Source: Streptacidiphilus jeojiense (lineage in GTDB: Bacteria > Actinomycetota > Actinomycetes > Streptomycetales > Streptomycetaceae). Taken from it: DNA of 64,000 nt. The position numbers were made by a program, and so were the translations under genes. Shown piece after piece: positions 39,829-48,788 of this stretch; positions within the stretch are counted from its first letter, which is position 1, and each line of letters starts with the position of its first letter. The notes beneath the pieces are model-generated. The model was not told the DNA's origin and did not search any database. It saw only the letters and a program-made list of their open reading frames with translations. Location of the stretch: the NCBI RefSeq assembly GCF_000719095.1, contig NZ_JOEH01000024.1, positions 84,216 through 148,215 on the forward strand, written 5' to 3'.

Positions 39829-41106
39829 CTACTTCGCAGCCTGCTCCAGCAGTGCGGGGGTGACCGCACCGGCGTAGACCGTGCCCTTGGGTGTGACCAG
39901 GACATTGACCAGCTTGGTGGAGATCAGCGTGCCGCCCGGCACCTGCTTGCCGAAGGACTTGATCGCGCCCAGCTCGTCGGCCGCACCGGACTTGCCGCCC
40001 GAACCGCTGCCGGCCGCCGTCGCGTCGAACCGGTAGATCGTGCTCCAACCGGTGCCGATCGTATTGACGTTGTGATCGTCCGCGCTGCCGTTCCCCGGGA
40101 TGACCTTCGAACCCTTGGCTCCGGCCGCGCCCTTTTCGGTCAGGGCGCCGTGCCCGGCGGCGGTACCACCGCTGCTCGACTGCTGGACCACCTTGGTCCC
40201 GCTGGGCGGGGTGAAGTCGAAGGTGGAGGCCGCCGGGGCGGTGAAGGAGACGGTGCTGAACCCGATGTTGAGGATCGAGTCGCTGCCGTCGGACGGATTC
40301 ACCCGCACCTGGAGCGGCAGCCCGTTGTCGGCGTCCACCGCGATCCGGACCTCGCTGATGGTCGAGCCCGAGCCCTTGGGCTTCACGCTGAGCTCGTAGA
40401 CCGAGTGGCCCGCGACCTTGGAGGTGCCGGCCACCGACACCGTGGTGGAGGAGCCGAGCGCGGCCAGCGCCTGGGTGGCGGCCTGCTGCGGGTCGGTCAG
40501 GCCCTTGTCCTGGCCGGTGGCGGTGCCCGACCGCAGTCCGGTGACGTGCGTCGCGGTCTTCCCCTGCGCGTCGTAGGCCCAGGCCGAGCTGCCGTTGTGG
40601 ACCAGCGTGAAGGCCGAGCCGGAGTCGGTGGAGGAGACCCGCTGCCGGTCCTGGCCGTCCGCGGCCACCTGGAAGGTGTGCGTTCCGCCCGAGGCCAGCG
40701 CCACCAGCTGCTGCTCCGCCAGCTGGGCCTGCGAGGCCTGGGCCGAGCTGCCGCCGGCGCCGGACACCGCGGACGGGATCGCCGCGGCGATCTCCGAGGG
40801 GATGCCCAGGTCGACCTTGGCCTGCACGGTGCCGGAGAAGGTCTGCGCCTTGCTCGCCAGCACCTTGGCCAGCAGCTGCTGCGCGGTGACCGACGGCAGG
40901 TCCGAGGAGCTCGCCGCCAGCGCCGGTACCGCGGCCACCCCCGCCACCGCGACCACCGCGATCGCGGCCGGGAGCAGCACCCGGCGCCGGCCCCTGCCGC
41001 GCGGAGCCGAACCGGCGGCCGTCGCCGCGCCCGGCAGGTCCTGTCCCGCTCCGGGCGCCGGGATGCGCACGGGGCCGATCCCGTTCTCGTTCTCGTCGTT
41101 CGCCAT
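39829..41106 (-). CDS. Membrane-anchored LolA/RseB-like protein
   Basis: This 425-residue protein starts at ATG 41106, with GGAGGG nine bases upstream. A short cytoplasmic head (RIPAPG..., basic RGRGRRR) precedes one span (about 55-76, VLLPAAIAVVAVAGVAAVPAL). The extracytoplasmic part, starting SVTAQQLLAKVLASKAQTFSG, resembles the half-barrel fold of LolA/LppX/RseB and DUF2092 proteins, which bind lipids or sense envelope stress. It may handle lipoproteins or cell-wall lipids. It diverges from fbiC across a 194-nt gap holding a palindrome. Confidence 0.8.
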   Translation of the reverse strand: MANDENENGIGPVRIPAPGAGQDLPGAATAAGSAPRGRGRRRVLLPAAIAVVAVAGVAAVPALAASSSDLPSVTAQQLLAKVLASKAQTFSGTVQAKVDLGIPSEIAAAIPSAVSGAGGSSAQASQAQLAEQQLVALASGGTHTFQVAADGQDRQRVSSTDSGSAFTLVHNGSSAWAYDAQGKTATHVTGLRSGTATGQDKGLTDPQQAATQALAALGSSTTVSVAGTSKVAGHSVYELSVKPKGSGSTISEVRIAVDADNGLPLQVRVNPSDGSDSILNIGFSTVSFTAPAASTFDFTPPSGTKVVQQSSSGGTAAGHGALTEKGAAGAKGSKVIPGNGSADDHNVNTIGTGWSTIYRFDATAAGSGSGGKSGAADELGAIKSFGKQVPGGTLISTKLVNVLVTPKGTVYAGAVTPALLEQAAK

Positions 41107-41246
41107 GGTGCCGTTTCCCTCCGTCTGCGCGGCCGGCCGCACCGCTCCCCTCGACGGCCCGTGCCCTTACCCTCCATTAGACGCCTACCCGGTTCCCGGC
41201 GGATCGCTCCAGCGGGGGAAGTCGGGTCAGCCTGGCGAACCAGCCG

Positions 41247-41267
41247 ACCCTGAGACGGTCTCAGGGT
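41247..41267. promoter_or_regulatory. Perfect 21-nt palindrome upstream of fbiC
   Basis: ACCCTGAGAC-G-GTCTCAGGGT: ten-base perfect arms about one central base, ending 33 bases before the fbiC ATG and 140 bases before the divergent membrane-protein gene. Such symmetry suggests a dimeric repressor site (TetR- or GntR-like) controlling F420 precursor synthesis. TAAGGT near 41288 could be the fbiC -10 box. No repressor gene is adjacent. Confidence 0.55.
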
Positions 41268-41300
41268 TCGCCGACGGCTTTCCCCGTTAAGGTTCAGGGC

Positions 41301-43886
41301 ATGAAGGATCAGGGAGCCCTGCCGGGAACGCCGACCGCCAACGCCATGCGCCGCGCGCTGCACCGCGCCCGCGAGGGCGTGGCGCTGGACCCGGGGGAGG
41401 CCGCGGTGCTGCTCCAGGCGCGCGGCGACGACCTGCGCGACCTGTGCGGCACGGCTGCCCGGATCCGCGACGCGGGCCTGGCGGCGGCGGGGCGGCCCGG
41501 AGTGGTCACCTACTCCAAGAAGGTGTTCGTCCCGCTCACCCGGCTCTGCCGGGACCGCTGCCACTACTGCACCTTCGTCACCGTCCCCGGCAAGCTCCGC
41601 GCCGAGGGCCACGGCCCCTACCTCTCGCCGGACGAGGTCCTCGACATCGCCCGCAAGGGCGCCGCGCTGGGCTGCAAGGAGGCGCTGTTCACCCTCGGCG
41701 ACCGCCCCGAGGACCGCTGGCCCGAGGCCCGCGAATGGCTCGACGCGCACGGCTACGACGACACCCTGGCCTACGTCCGGGCCATGTCGATCCGGGTGCT
41801 GGAGGAGACCGGACTGCTGCCGCACCTCAACCCGGGGGTGCTGAGCTGGACCGACTTCCAGCGGCTGAAGCCGGTGGCGCCGTCCATGGGGATGATGCTG
41901 GAGACCACCGCCACCCGGCTCTGGTCCGAGCCCGGCGGCCCGCACTTCGGCTCGCCCGACAAGGAGCCCGCGGTGCGGCTGCGGGTCCTGGAGGACGCCG
42001 GCCGCTCCAACGTCCCCTTCACCAGCGGTGTGCTGATCGGCATCGGCGAGACCCACGAGGAGCGGGCCGACGCGCTGTTCGCGCTGCGGCGGATCTCCCG
42101 GCAGTACCACGGGCTGCAGGAGGTGATCGTGCAGAACTTCCGGGCCAAGCCCGACACCGCGATGCGGGCCATGCCCGACGCCGAGCTGGAGGAGCTGGCC
42201 GCGACCATCGCCGTGGCCCGGGTCATCCTCGGCCCCTCCGCCCGGATCCAGGCCCCGCCCAACCTGGTGGACGCAGAGTACGCGCTGATCATCGGCGCCG
42301 GCATCGACGACTGGGGCGGCGTCTCGCCGCTGACGCCGGATCACGTCAACCCGGAGCGCCCCTGGCCGCACATCGAGGACCTGGCGGCCCGCACCGCCGA
42401 GTCCGGCTTCCAGCTGCGCGAGCGGCTCACCGTCTACCCGGAGTACGTGAAGCACGGCGAGCCCTGGCTGGATCCACGCGTACTGCCCCATGTACGGGCC
42501 CTGGCGGACCCGGAGACGGGCCTGGCGCGCCCGGAGGCACTTCCGGTCGGCCTGCCCTGGCAGGAGCCGGACGAGGCCTTCACGCCCTCCGGCCGGACCG
42601 ACCTCCACGCGAGCATCGACACCGAGGGCCGCAGCGGCGACCGCCGCGCGGACTTCGACGAGGTCTACGGCGACTGGGAGGCCCTGCGCGAGCAGGCCGC
42701 CGAGCACTCGGTGCCGTCCCGGATCGACGGGGACGTGCGCGAGGCGCTGCGGACCGCGGCGGACGACCCGACCCGGCTGACGGACGATCAGGCGCTGGCG
42801 CTGTTCCACGCCGACGGTCCGGCCCTGGACGCGCTCTGCGGCATCGCCGACGACGTCCGGCGCGCGGCCGTCGGCGACACCGTGACCTACTGCGTCACCA
42901 GGAACATCAACTTCACCAATGTCTGCTACACCGGCTGCCGCTTCTGCGCCTTCGCGCAGCGCCGCACCGACGCCGACGCCTACACCCTCTCGCTGGAGCA
43001 GGTCGCCGACCGGGCGGCGCAGGCCTGGGAGGTCGGCGCCACCGAGGTCTGCATGCAGGGCGGCATCCACCCGGACCTGCCCGGCACCGCCTACTTCGAC
43101 ATCGCGCGGGCGGTGAAGGAGCGGGTCCCCGGCATCCATGTGCACGCCTTCTCGCCGATGGAGGTGGTCAACGGCGCGACCCGGACCGGTCTGTCCGTCA
43201 GGGAGTGGCTGCAGCAGGCCAAGGAGGCCGGCCTGGACTCCATCCCGGGGACGGCGGCGGAGATCCTGGACGACGAGGTCCGCTGGATCCTCACCAAGGG
43301 GAAGCTGCCGGCGGCGACCTGGGTGGAGGTCGTCTCCACCGCCCACGAGCTGGGGCTGCGCAGCTCGTCCACGATGATGTACGGGCATGTGGACCAGCCC
43401 CGGCACTGGCTCGGCCACCTGCGGCTGCTGGCGCAGATCCAGGAGAGGACAGGCGGCTTCACCGAGTTCGTGACGCTGCCGTTCATCCACACCAACGCAC
43501 CGGTCTACCTGGCCGGGATCGCCCGCCCCGGACCCACCCTGCGGGACAACCGCGCGGTCACGGCGATGGCGCGGCTGCTGCTGCACGAGCGGATCCCCAA
43601 CATCCAGACCAGCTGGGTGAAGCTGGGGGCGGAGGGAGCGGCGGAGATGCTGCGCTCCGGCGCGAACGACCTCGGCGGGACGCTGATGGAGGAGACCATC
43701 TCCCGGATGGCCGGATCCGCCTACGGCAGCTACGAGTCCATCCGCGGGCTGGAGGCCATCGCCGCCGCAGCGGGACGGCCTGCGGCCCAGCGCACCACCA
43801 CCTACGGCGAGGTCCCCGCGGAGCGGAGGGCCGCCGCCCTGGCCTCCGACGGGCACCTTCCACAGCTGCTCCCACTAGCGGATTAA
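41301..43886 (+). CDS. fbiC: Bifunctional 7,8-didemethyl-8-hydroxy-5-deazariboflavin (FO) synthase
   Basis: FbiC makes FO, the chromophore of cofactor F420, from tyrosine and 5-amino-6-ribitylaminouracil. The 861-residue protein fuses two radical SAM enzymes: the CofG half with CRDRCHYC (C83, C87, C90) and the CofH half with CYTGCRFC (C542, C546, C549), joined through a linker near residues 410-480. In archaea the halves are separate proteins. Other features: [43 protein letters not shown] and [12 protein letters not shown] 41301 is preceded by a weak ribosome site. F420 is used by many actinobacterial reductases. Confidence 0.97.
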   Translation: MKDQGALPGTPTANAMRRALHRAREGVALDPGEAAVLLQARGDDLRDLCGTAARIRDAGLAAAGRPGVVTYSKKVFVPLTRLCRDRCHYCTFVTVPGKLRAEGHGPYLSPDEVLDIARKGAALGCKEALFTLGDRPEDRWPEAREWLDAHGYDDTLAYVRAMSIRVLEETGLLPHLNPGVLSWTDFQRLKPVAPSMGMMLETTATRLWSEPGGPHFGSPDKEPAVRLRVLEDAGRSNVPFTSGVLIGIGETHEERADALFALRRISRQYHGLQEVIVQNFRAKPDTAMRAMPDAELEELAATIAVARVILGPSARIQAPPNLVDAEYALIIGAGIDDWGGVSPLTPDHVNPERPWPHIEDLAARTAESGFQLRERLTVYPEYVKHGEPWLDPRVLPHVRALADPETGLARPEALPVGLPWQEPDEAFTPSGRTDLHASIDTEGRSGDRRADFDEVYGDWEALREQAAEHSVPSRIDGDVREALRTAADDPTRLTDDQALALFHADGPALDALCGIADDVRRAAVGDTVTYCVTRNINFTNVCYTGCRFCAFAQRRTDADAYTLSLEQVADRAAQAWEVGATEVCMQGGIHPDLPGTAYFDIARAVKERVPGIHVHAFSPMEVVNGATRTGLSVREWLQQAKEAGLDSIPGTAAEILDDEVRWILTKGKLPAATWVEVVSTAHELGLRSSSTMMYGHVDQPRHWLGHLRLLAQIQERTGGFTEFVTLPFIHTNAPVYLAGIARPGPTLRDNRAVTAMARLLLHERIPNIQTSWVKLGAEGAAEMLRSGANDLGGTLMEETISRMAGSAYGSYESIRGLEAIAAAAGRPAAQRTTTYGEVPAERRAAALASDGHLPQLLPLAD

Positions 43887-43890
43887 CAAC

Positions 43891-43978
43891 AGGGGCGCGG
43901 GGCTCTGCTTGATCAACTGCACGCGCGACCAGCCCTCTACGGAGGTGCATGGTTGGCAGCGCAGTTCCCCGCGCCCCT
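43891..43978. terminator. Bidirectional terminator formed by inverted Streptomyces intergenic repeats
   Basis: AGGGGCGCGGGG (43891-43902) pairs with CCCCGCGCCCCT (43967-43978); the interior includes GCGCGACCAGCCC. It separates convergent fbiC and the sugar porter. The same motif lies at 30869. Confidence 0.75.
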
Positions 43979-43995
43979 AAAAGACAGAAGCGAGA

Positions 43996-45381
43996 TCAGG
44001 CGGCGTCGCGGAGGCTCATTTCTATCTGTTCCAGGCTCTGCTGCTTGGTCTCCTTGACCAGGAGCCAGGTCAGCACGAAGAGCAGTGCGTTGATCCCGGC
44101 GAAGACGTACATCGACTTGCCCAGCCCCAGATGGTTGTGGTCGGACATGATCGGGAAGACCGCTGTGATGATCCCGGTCGCCGCCCACAGCACCACCGCG
44201 CCGACGCCCATGCCGATGCTCCGCACCTTGAGCGGGAACACCTCGGCCATCATCACCCAGACCACCGCGCCCCAGCCCAGTTCGTACCCGGCCAGGTACA
44301 GCACCAGCAGGATCACCGCCAGCGTGCCCAGGGTGTTCTTGTCGTGGACGTTGAGGATGACCCAGCCGGTCAGCCCCAGCGTGACCACCATCACCACGTT
44401 GCCGATGAGCAGCAGCGGCTTCCGCCCCCAGCGGTCCACCACGAACACCACCCACGCGGTGAACGCCAGCTTGGTGATCCCCAGGATGATCGCCGACAGC
44501 AGCGCGGTGTTGGCGGTGAAGCCCAGCGAGATCAGCATGGTCGGGAAGTAGGCGTTGATCGCGTTCACCCCGCTGAACTGCTGGCCCACGGCCAGCAGCA
44601 GCGCGACGAAGAGCATCGGCCGGACCCAGGCGGCGCCCAGGTCGCGGATCCGTCCGCTCTGCTGGCTGTCGAGCGCGATGACCTCGCGGATCGACGCGAC
44701 CTCAGCGTCGATGTCGTCGCCCTCGCGGCCGTGGGTGCTGGCCAGCACCGCGCGGGCCTCGTCCTCCTTGCCGGTGTTGAGCAGCCAGCGCGGGGTCTCC
44801 GGCAGCAGGGTGAGGCCGATGATCAGGATCGCCGCGGGGACGATCGCCCCGGCGAACATCCAGCGCCACAGGTGGTGCGGCTGCAGCCAGTAGCTGACCA
44901 GGAAGGCGATCAGGATCCCGCTGACGATGAAGATCTGGTTGAGCGCGCCCATGGCCCCGCGGATCCGGGCCGGGGCCAGCTCGGAGATGTAGGTCGGCAC
45001 GGTCGCCGAGGAGAGGCCGATGCCGACGCCGAGCACGGTGCGGAAGCCGACCAGGGAGTCGAAGTTGGGCGCCAGCGAGCAGGCGACGGTCCCGAGGATG
45101 ACGACCCCTCCGGCGGCCATGATGGTCCGGCGGCGGCCGACCCGGTTGCACAGCCGGCCGGCCAGCCCGGCGCCGATCATGGCACCGACCGAGAGGCTGG
45201 CGGTGACCACGCCCTTCTCGAAGCCGGTCAGGCTCCACACCTTGTTGATCACGACCAGGATGCCGGAGATGATCCCGAGGTCGTAGCCGAAGAGGATGCC
45301 GCCGAGGGCACCGAAGAAGTAGAGCGTCGCCGGATTGATCCTGCGCAGCGCGGACGGCGGTGCTGTTGCGGTCTGGGTCAT
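43996..45381 (-). CDS. MFS sugar porter
   Basis: This 461-residue protein has 12 spans and belongs to the sugar:H+ symporter family (XylE/GalP/AraE-like). Signatures: FGYDLGIISGILVVI in TM1, GRRRTIMA between TM2 and TM3, PTYISELAPARIRGAMGALNQ, PETPRWLL, and the TM7 motif QQFSGVNAINAYFPT, then GRKPLLLIGN. The substrate is probably a monosaccharide, unspecified. Start is ATG 45381 with AAGGCGA upstream. It likely forms a single-gene unit under the promoter described next. Confidence 0.95.
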   Translation of the reverse strand: MTQTATAPPSALRRINPATLYFFGALGGILFGYDLGIISGILVVINKVWSLTGFEKGVVTASLSVGAMIGAGLAGRLCNRVGRRRTIMAAGGVVILGTVACSLAPNFDSLVGFRTVLGVGIGLSSATVPTYISELAPARIRGAMGALNQIFIVSGILIAFLVSYWLQPHHLWRWMFAGAIVPAAILIIGLTLLPETPRWLLNTGKEDEARAVLASTHGREGDDIDAEVASIREVIALDSQQSGRIRDLGAAWVRPMLFVALLLAVGQQFSGVNAINAYFPTMLISLGFTANTALLSAIILGITKLAFTAWVVFVVDRWGRKPLLLIGNVVMVVTLGLTGWVILNVHDKNTLGTLAVILLVLYLAGYELGWGAVVWVMMAEVFPLKVRSIGMGVGAVVLWAATGIITAVFPIMSDHNHLGLGKSMYVFAGINALLFVLTWLLVKETKQQSLEQIEMSLRDAA

Positions 45382-45422
45382 GGCAGGTCGCCTTGTCTCG
45401 TTTACTCACCTGGATGGTCGTC

Positions 45423-45513
45423 AGCGCGCTTCGCAGGACCGACCGGGTGGTAAAGGAGCTTGCCTTGCTTGGTTCCGCCTTCGGATTGAAGCGCGCTCCT
45501 GACAAGTGGTCAA
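45423..45513 (-). promoter_or_regulatory. Promoter and inverted-repeat operator for the sugar porter
   Basis: On the minus strand TTGACC (45508-45513) and TTCAAT (45485-45490) are spaced by 17 nt. An inverted repeat AGCGCGCTTC (45423-45432) / GAAGCGCGCT (45488-45497) has one arm on the -10 box, as for a looping repressor. The rest of 45382-45729 holds no gene. Confidence 0.5.
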
Positions 45514-45729
45514 GAGTCTGCGTTCACATCCGAGATCGTTGATCCCGACAGGATGTCAGGCTTGGGCGACCTTGCCCCGATTAACGAGTTCATATTCCTG
45601 AACTTCGATCTGCGGGTGGAACGATTTTACCTCCCCTTGACTGTCATGGTGATTGCTTGAAACGCCGGCCGCTCCTCACGATGAACCCACGCTTCGTCAG
45701 GACCGGCCGGATCGTCACCAGAGGAGGAG

Positions 45730-46389
45730 TCACTCGTAGCGGTACTTCAGGGAATCGGCCTCGGTCTGCTCGATGTCCGCGATCGTCAGCCCGGGCAGCC
45801 GGAGTTGGGCCAGGGTCACCTCCGCGGAGGAGGGCTGGGCGTCCTTGGGCAGCCACTGCTCCGGCCGCCAGGCCGAGGACCGCATCAACGACTTGGGGCA
45901 GTGCGGGTAGACCTCCTCGATCCCCACCACCAGCGCGCTCACCGGCGGCTTCCCCACCGCGGTCAGCTGCGACAGCAGCTCCGGACGGGCCGAGACGCAG
46001 GCCCGGCCGTTGACCCGCAGCGTGGTGGGGCGGCCCGGGATCAGGAACAGCAGTCCGATGCGGCCGGTGGTGACCACGTTGTGCAGGGTGTCCAGGCGCT
46101 TGTTGCCGGTCGCGTCCGGGATCGCCAGCGTCCGGTGGTCCAGCACCGAGACGAATCCGGCCGGACCGCCGCGCGGGGAGACGTCGCAGTGGCCCTCCGG
46201 GTCCGCGCTGGCGACCAGGACCAGCGAGGAGCACCCGATCAGTGCCGCCGTCTGCGGGGTCAGCACGTCCATCTGCTTGCGCACGGCCGAATCGTTGGGC
46301 TGGGCGTAGAGCTCGCGCAGCGCGTCCGGGTCGGTGATGGCGTCGGCCACCAGGGCCTCGAAGGTGTGGGTACCGGCAGTAGTCGTCAT
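45730..46389 (-). CDS. Pyridoxamine 5'-phosphate oxidase-family flavin-binding protein
   Basis: This 219-residue protein starts at ATG 46389. It has the split-barrel fold of FMN- or F420-binding PPOX proteins: SSLVLVASADPEGHCDVSPRGG, VLDHRTLAIPDATGNKRLDTLHNV, and TGRIGLLFLIPGRPTTLRVNGRA. These match the MSMEG_1061/PPOX class FMN- or F420-dependent oxidoreductase group. The fbiC gene nearby makes F420 use conceivable but unproven. It lies behind the SDR gene (same strand, 56-nt gap) and may be co-transcribed with it. Confidence 0.85.
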   Translation of the reverse strand: MTTTAGTHTFEALVADAITDPDALRELYAQPNDSAVRKQMDVLTPQTAALIGCSSLVLVASADPEGHCDVSPRGGPAGFVSVLDHRTLAIPDATGNKRLDTLHNVVTTGRIGLLFLIPGRPTTLRVNGRACVSARPELLSQLTAVGKPPVSALVVGIEEVYPHCPKSLMRSSAWRPEQWLPKDAQPSSAEVTLAQLRLPGLTIADIEQTEADSLKYRYE

Positions 46390-46445
46390 GGCACCGACCC
46401 TACGGTCAGCCGACTCCGCCCTGCCGGGAATTCCACGGCGGGTGC

Positions 46446-47240
46446 TCAGCGCATGATCTCCCCGGCGTTGACCAGCAGCGACTGCCCGGTGATCGACCTG
46501 GCCCGGTCGGAGGCGAAGAACAGCGCCGCCTCGGCGACGTCGCCGTCGGTGGCCAGCTCCGGCAGCGCCATCCGCTCCGCCAGCCGACCCCTGACCTGCT
46601 CCTCCGGGATCTGCTCGGTGCCCGCCGTCCACTGCACGTACATCTCCACCGCCGGGCCCCACATCCAGCCGGGCAGCACCGTGTTGACCCTGATCCGGTC
46701 CGGGCCCAGCTCCCGCGCCATCGAGTACATCGCCGAGGTGAGCGCGCCCTTGGAGGCGGCGTAGGCGGCCTGGCGGACCTGGCTGGGGGCGGCGACCGCG
46801 GACTGCGTCCCGATGATCACGACCGAGCCGCCGCGCTCCTTCAGTGCGGGCAGGCAGGCCCGGGTGAGCTGGAGCGTGCCGATCAGGTTGACGTCCAGCA
46901 CCCGCCGCCAGGAGGCGAAGTCGGCGTCGGCGAGGCCGCCGAAGTAGCTGTCCAGGGCGGCGACGTGGACCACCGCGTCGATCCGGCCGTAGCGCTCGAC
47001 GGCGAGGGCGGCCAGTGCGGTGCAGGCGTCGTCCTCGGCGATGTCGGTGGAGCGCCAGGCGACCCGGCCCGCGCCCGGGTGCGCGGCCTCGACCTCGGCC
47101 GCGACCTTGGCGAGGTTCTCCTCGGTCCGGGCCCCGAGCACCACGTTGGCGCCCTCCCGCGCGGCGCGGACGGCCACCTGCTGGCCCAGGCCGGGGCCGA
47201 CCCCGGAGACGACGACGGTACGACCTTCGAGCAGCGACAT
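46446..47240 (-). CDS. Short-chain dehydrogenase/reductase
   Basis: This 264-residue SDR starts at ATG 47240, with GGAGG nine bases upstream. The cofactor loop is VVSGVGPGLGQQVA, a GxGPGLG variant of the usual TGxxxGxG; NAD(P) binding, catalytic Ser (IIGTQSAVAA) and YAASK (Tyr-x-x-x-Lys) are present. The C-terminus ITGQSLLVNAGEIMR is the usual family end. Substrate unknown. It diverges from the gene at 47380, and each has a CTGACG-N3-CGTCAG palindrome in front, so both answer to one regulator. Confidence 0.93.
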   Translation of the reverse strand: MSLLEGRTVVVSGVGPGLGQQVAVRAAREGANVVLGARTEENLAKVAAEVEAAHPGAGRVAWRSTDIAEDDACTALAALAVERYGRIDAVVHVAALDSYFGGLADADFASWRRVLDVNLIGTLQLTRACLPALKERGGSVVIIGTQSAVAAPSQVRQAAYAASKGALTSAMYSMARELGPDRIRVNTVLPGWMWGPAVEMYVQWTAGTEQIPEEQVRGRLAERMALPELATDGDVAEAALFFASDRARSITGQSLLVNAGEIMR

Positions 47241-47261
47241 GGTCCGGCCCTCCAAGAGAAA

Positions 47262-47276
47262 CTGACGGTGCGTCAG
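47262..47276. promoter_or_regulatory. Operator CTGACG-N3-CGTCAG, SDR side
   Basis: A perfect 6+6 palindrome around GTG, 21 bases upstream of the SDR start codon. An identical pair of arms occurs at 47360. Spacing and symmetry fit a TetR-type dimer. Confidence 0.65.
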
Positions 47277-47359
47277 CTTAGGGCGGACGCCCGGCGAAGG
47301 CCAGAGCGGCAGCAGCGGCGGGTCCGACTTCGCGCACGGATCTGGGAAGTCCACGGTAA

Positions 47360-47374
47360 CTGACGTACCGTCAG
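47360..47374. promoter_or_regulatory. Operator CTGACG-N3-CGTCAG, side of the unknown gene
   Basis: Perfect 6+6 palindrome around TAC, five bases before the ATG at 47380. A protein bound here would block initiation of the gene at 47380 directly. Centre-to-centre distance to the other site is 98 nt. Confidence 0.65.
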
Positions 47375-47379
47375 GCGCT

Positions 47380-48216
47380 ATGACTGACGACCTTTCGCAG
47401 TACGCCGAGCTGGCCTCGCGCGGTCCGTACGGGGTGGCGATCGGCTCCGCGCTGATCACCATGGTGGAGCCGCATCCGGGGCACGAGTACGGCTACAACC
47501 GCTGGTACGAGGACGACCACTTCTACGCCGGCGCGATGGCCATGCCGTGGATGTTCGCCGGACGGCGCTGGGTGGCCACCCGGGACCTGCAACTGCTGCG
47601 CTACCCCGAGAAGTCCGCCGTGGCCGAGCCGGTGACCGCGGGGTGCTACCTCTCGGTGTACTGGATCACCGAGGGCCGGCACGACGCGCACATGCGCTGG
47701 ACCATCGGCATCAACAAGCGGCTCAACCGGGACGGCCGGGTCTACCGGGACCGCACCCATGTCTTCACCTCGTTCCAGCAGCACGCCGGCGTCGCCTACC
47801 GGGACGGCGCGGCCGGCCCGCGCGACGTCCACGCGCTGGACCAGCCGTACCAGGGGCTGGTGCTGGAGGTCGTCGACTGCGAGAGCGGCGAGCAGCGGGA
47901 CCAGCTGCTGGACTGGCTGCTGGAGCGCGGCCTGCCCGGCCGGCTGCGGGCCGGCGGCCCGGCGGCGATGTGCGTGGTCTTCCGCCCGCTGCCGCTGCCG
48001 GTCGACAAGATGTCCTACGTCAAGCCGGTGGACGGCACCGACACCCGGCTCACCCTGCTCTGGTTCCTGCAGGAGGACCCGCGCAGCTGCTGGTCCGCCT
48101 TCACCGGCCTGGACGCGGACGTGGCCGCAGCGGTACCGGGGGCGCGGGTGGAGCTGGTGGCCCCGTTCGTGCCGACCCTGCCGGGCACCGACCTCTACGT
48201 GGACCAGTTGCGCTGA
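47380..48216 (+). CDS. Conserved protein of unknown function, co-regulated with the SDR
   Basis: This 278-residue soluble protein starts at ATG 47380, immediately after an operator palindrome. It contains no membrane span or signal. Segments such as HEYGYNRWYEDDHFYAGAM (near 38-56), with several His/Tyr/Asp, and the repeat-like second half LTLLWFLQEDPRSCW and VAPFVPTLPGTDLYVDQL suggest two ferredoxin-like (dimeric alpha-beta barrel/EthD-like) halves. The first half carries NRWYEDDH, reminiscent of EthD-type sequences. I cannot name a reaction. Pairing with an SDR and a TetR-type operator points to a small catabolic or detoxification unit. Confidence 0.8.
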   Translation: MTDDLSQYAELASRGPYGVAIGSALITMVEPHPGHEYGYNRWYEDDHFYAGAMAMPWMFAGRRWVATRDLQLLRYPEKSAVAEPVTAGCYLSVYWITEGRHDAHMRWTIGINKRLNRDGRVYRDRTHVFTSFQQHAGVAYRDGAAGPRDVHALDQPYQGLVLEVVDCESGEQRDQLLDWLLERGLPGRLRAGGPAAMCVVFRPLPLPVDKMSYVKPVDGTDTRLTLLWFLQEDPRSCWSAFTGLDADVAAAVPGARVELVAPFVPTLPGTDLYVDQLR

Positions 48217-48319
48217 CGGTGCACAGCGAGGAAGCGGGACCACGCAGTCGCTGCTGCGAGGTCCCGCCGATGTGATCTGCCCTGATCCCCTGGGCTCCCG
48301 TGGGTCCGGGAGCAGGGCC

Positions 48320-48538
48320 TTACCGGTGCTGCTCGAACGCGCCGTCGTTGACGCCGGCGATGAAGGCGGTCCAGGCGTCCGGCGTGAAGCTGAGCGCCGG
48401 GCCGCCCGGGTCCTTCGAGTCGCGGACCGCGACCGCGGCGGGCGGCTTGGCCACCTCGACGCAGTTGCCGTTGCCCGAGTAGCTCGACTTCTTCCAGTTG
48501 AGGCCGTTGTCGTTGTCGCTGAGGTTGTTCTGGGTCAT
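48320..48538 (-). CDS. DUF397 protein, partner of the XRE regulator
   Basis: This 72-residue protein has the family signature WKKSSYSGNGNCVEVA, then VAVRDSKDPGGPALSFTPDAW and FIAGVNDGAF. In Streptomyces DUF397 genes (BldB-independent WhiJ/AbaA loci) accompany DUF5753-type XRE regulators, often as an antagonist or co-factor. Its start is ATG 48538. Here the XRE gene lies 250 bases upstream on the same strand, so they could be one transcript or have separate promoters. Confidence 0.95.
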   Translation of the reverse strand: MTQNNLSDNDNGLNWKKSSYSGNGNCVEVAKPPAAVAVRDSKDPGGPALSFTPDAWTAFIAGVNDGAFEQHR

Positions 48539-48648
48539 GGCTTTCCTGCTCCAGACTCCGCACTCGATCCGGTCCATCAGTAATCGGTACTGGATGGGTG
48601 CTCTGATGCTGTGTGGGTTCCTGTTGCGGTGGTGCTGAGGCTCACTCT

Positions 48649-48671
48649 GCTCCTCCGGCCCTCCGGGGAGC
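48649..48671 (-). terminator. Hairpin between the XRE and DUF397 genes
   Basis: GCTCCTCCGG and CCGGGGAGC pair with a single-base bulge around a four-base loop. It may reduce read-through from the XRE gene into DUF397. Confidence 0.45.
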
Positions 48672-48788
48672 AAAGGCGGCCCCCGATGTTCGCCTACCTG
48701 GATGTAATTGCCCAGGAGGCAAGGATCAGGTAAGTCCTCGTGCTGTAGCATGCCCGACCTGGCCCGGCCCGAAGCCGGAACGCGGCGG

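Noticed and set aside
39783..39835. Functional tRNA gene on the minus strand
   Set aside because: D-arm and anticodon-like hairpins occur, but there is no acceptor pairing or T-arm, and U33 is missing from the loop.
40497..43856. 1119-codon open frame antisense to fbiC and the RseB-like gene
   Set aside because: It spans two real divergent genes and the palindrome between them and is Arg/Pro/His-rich without domains; a shadow of high-GC coding strands.
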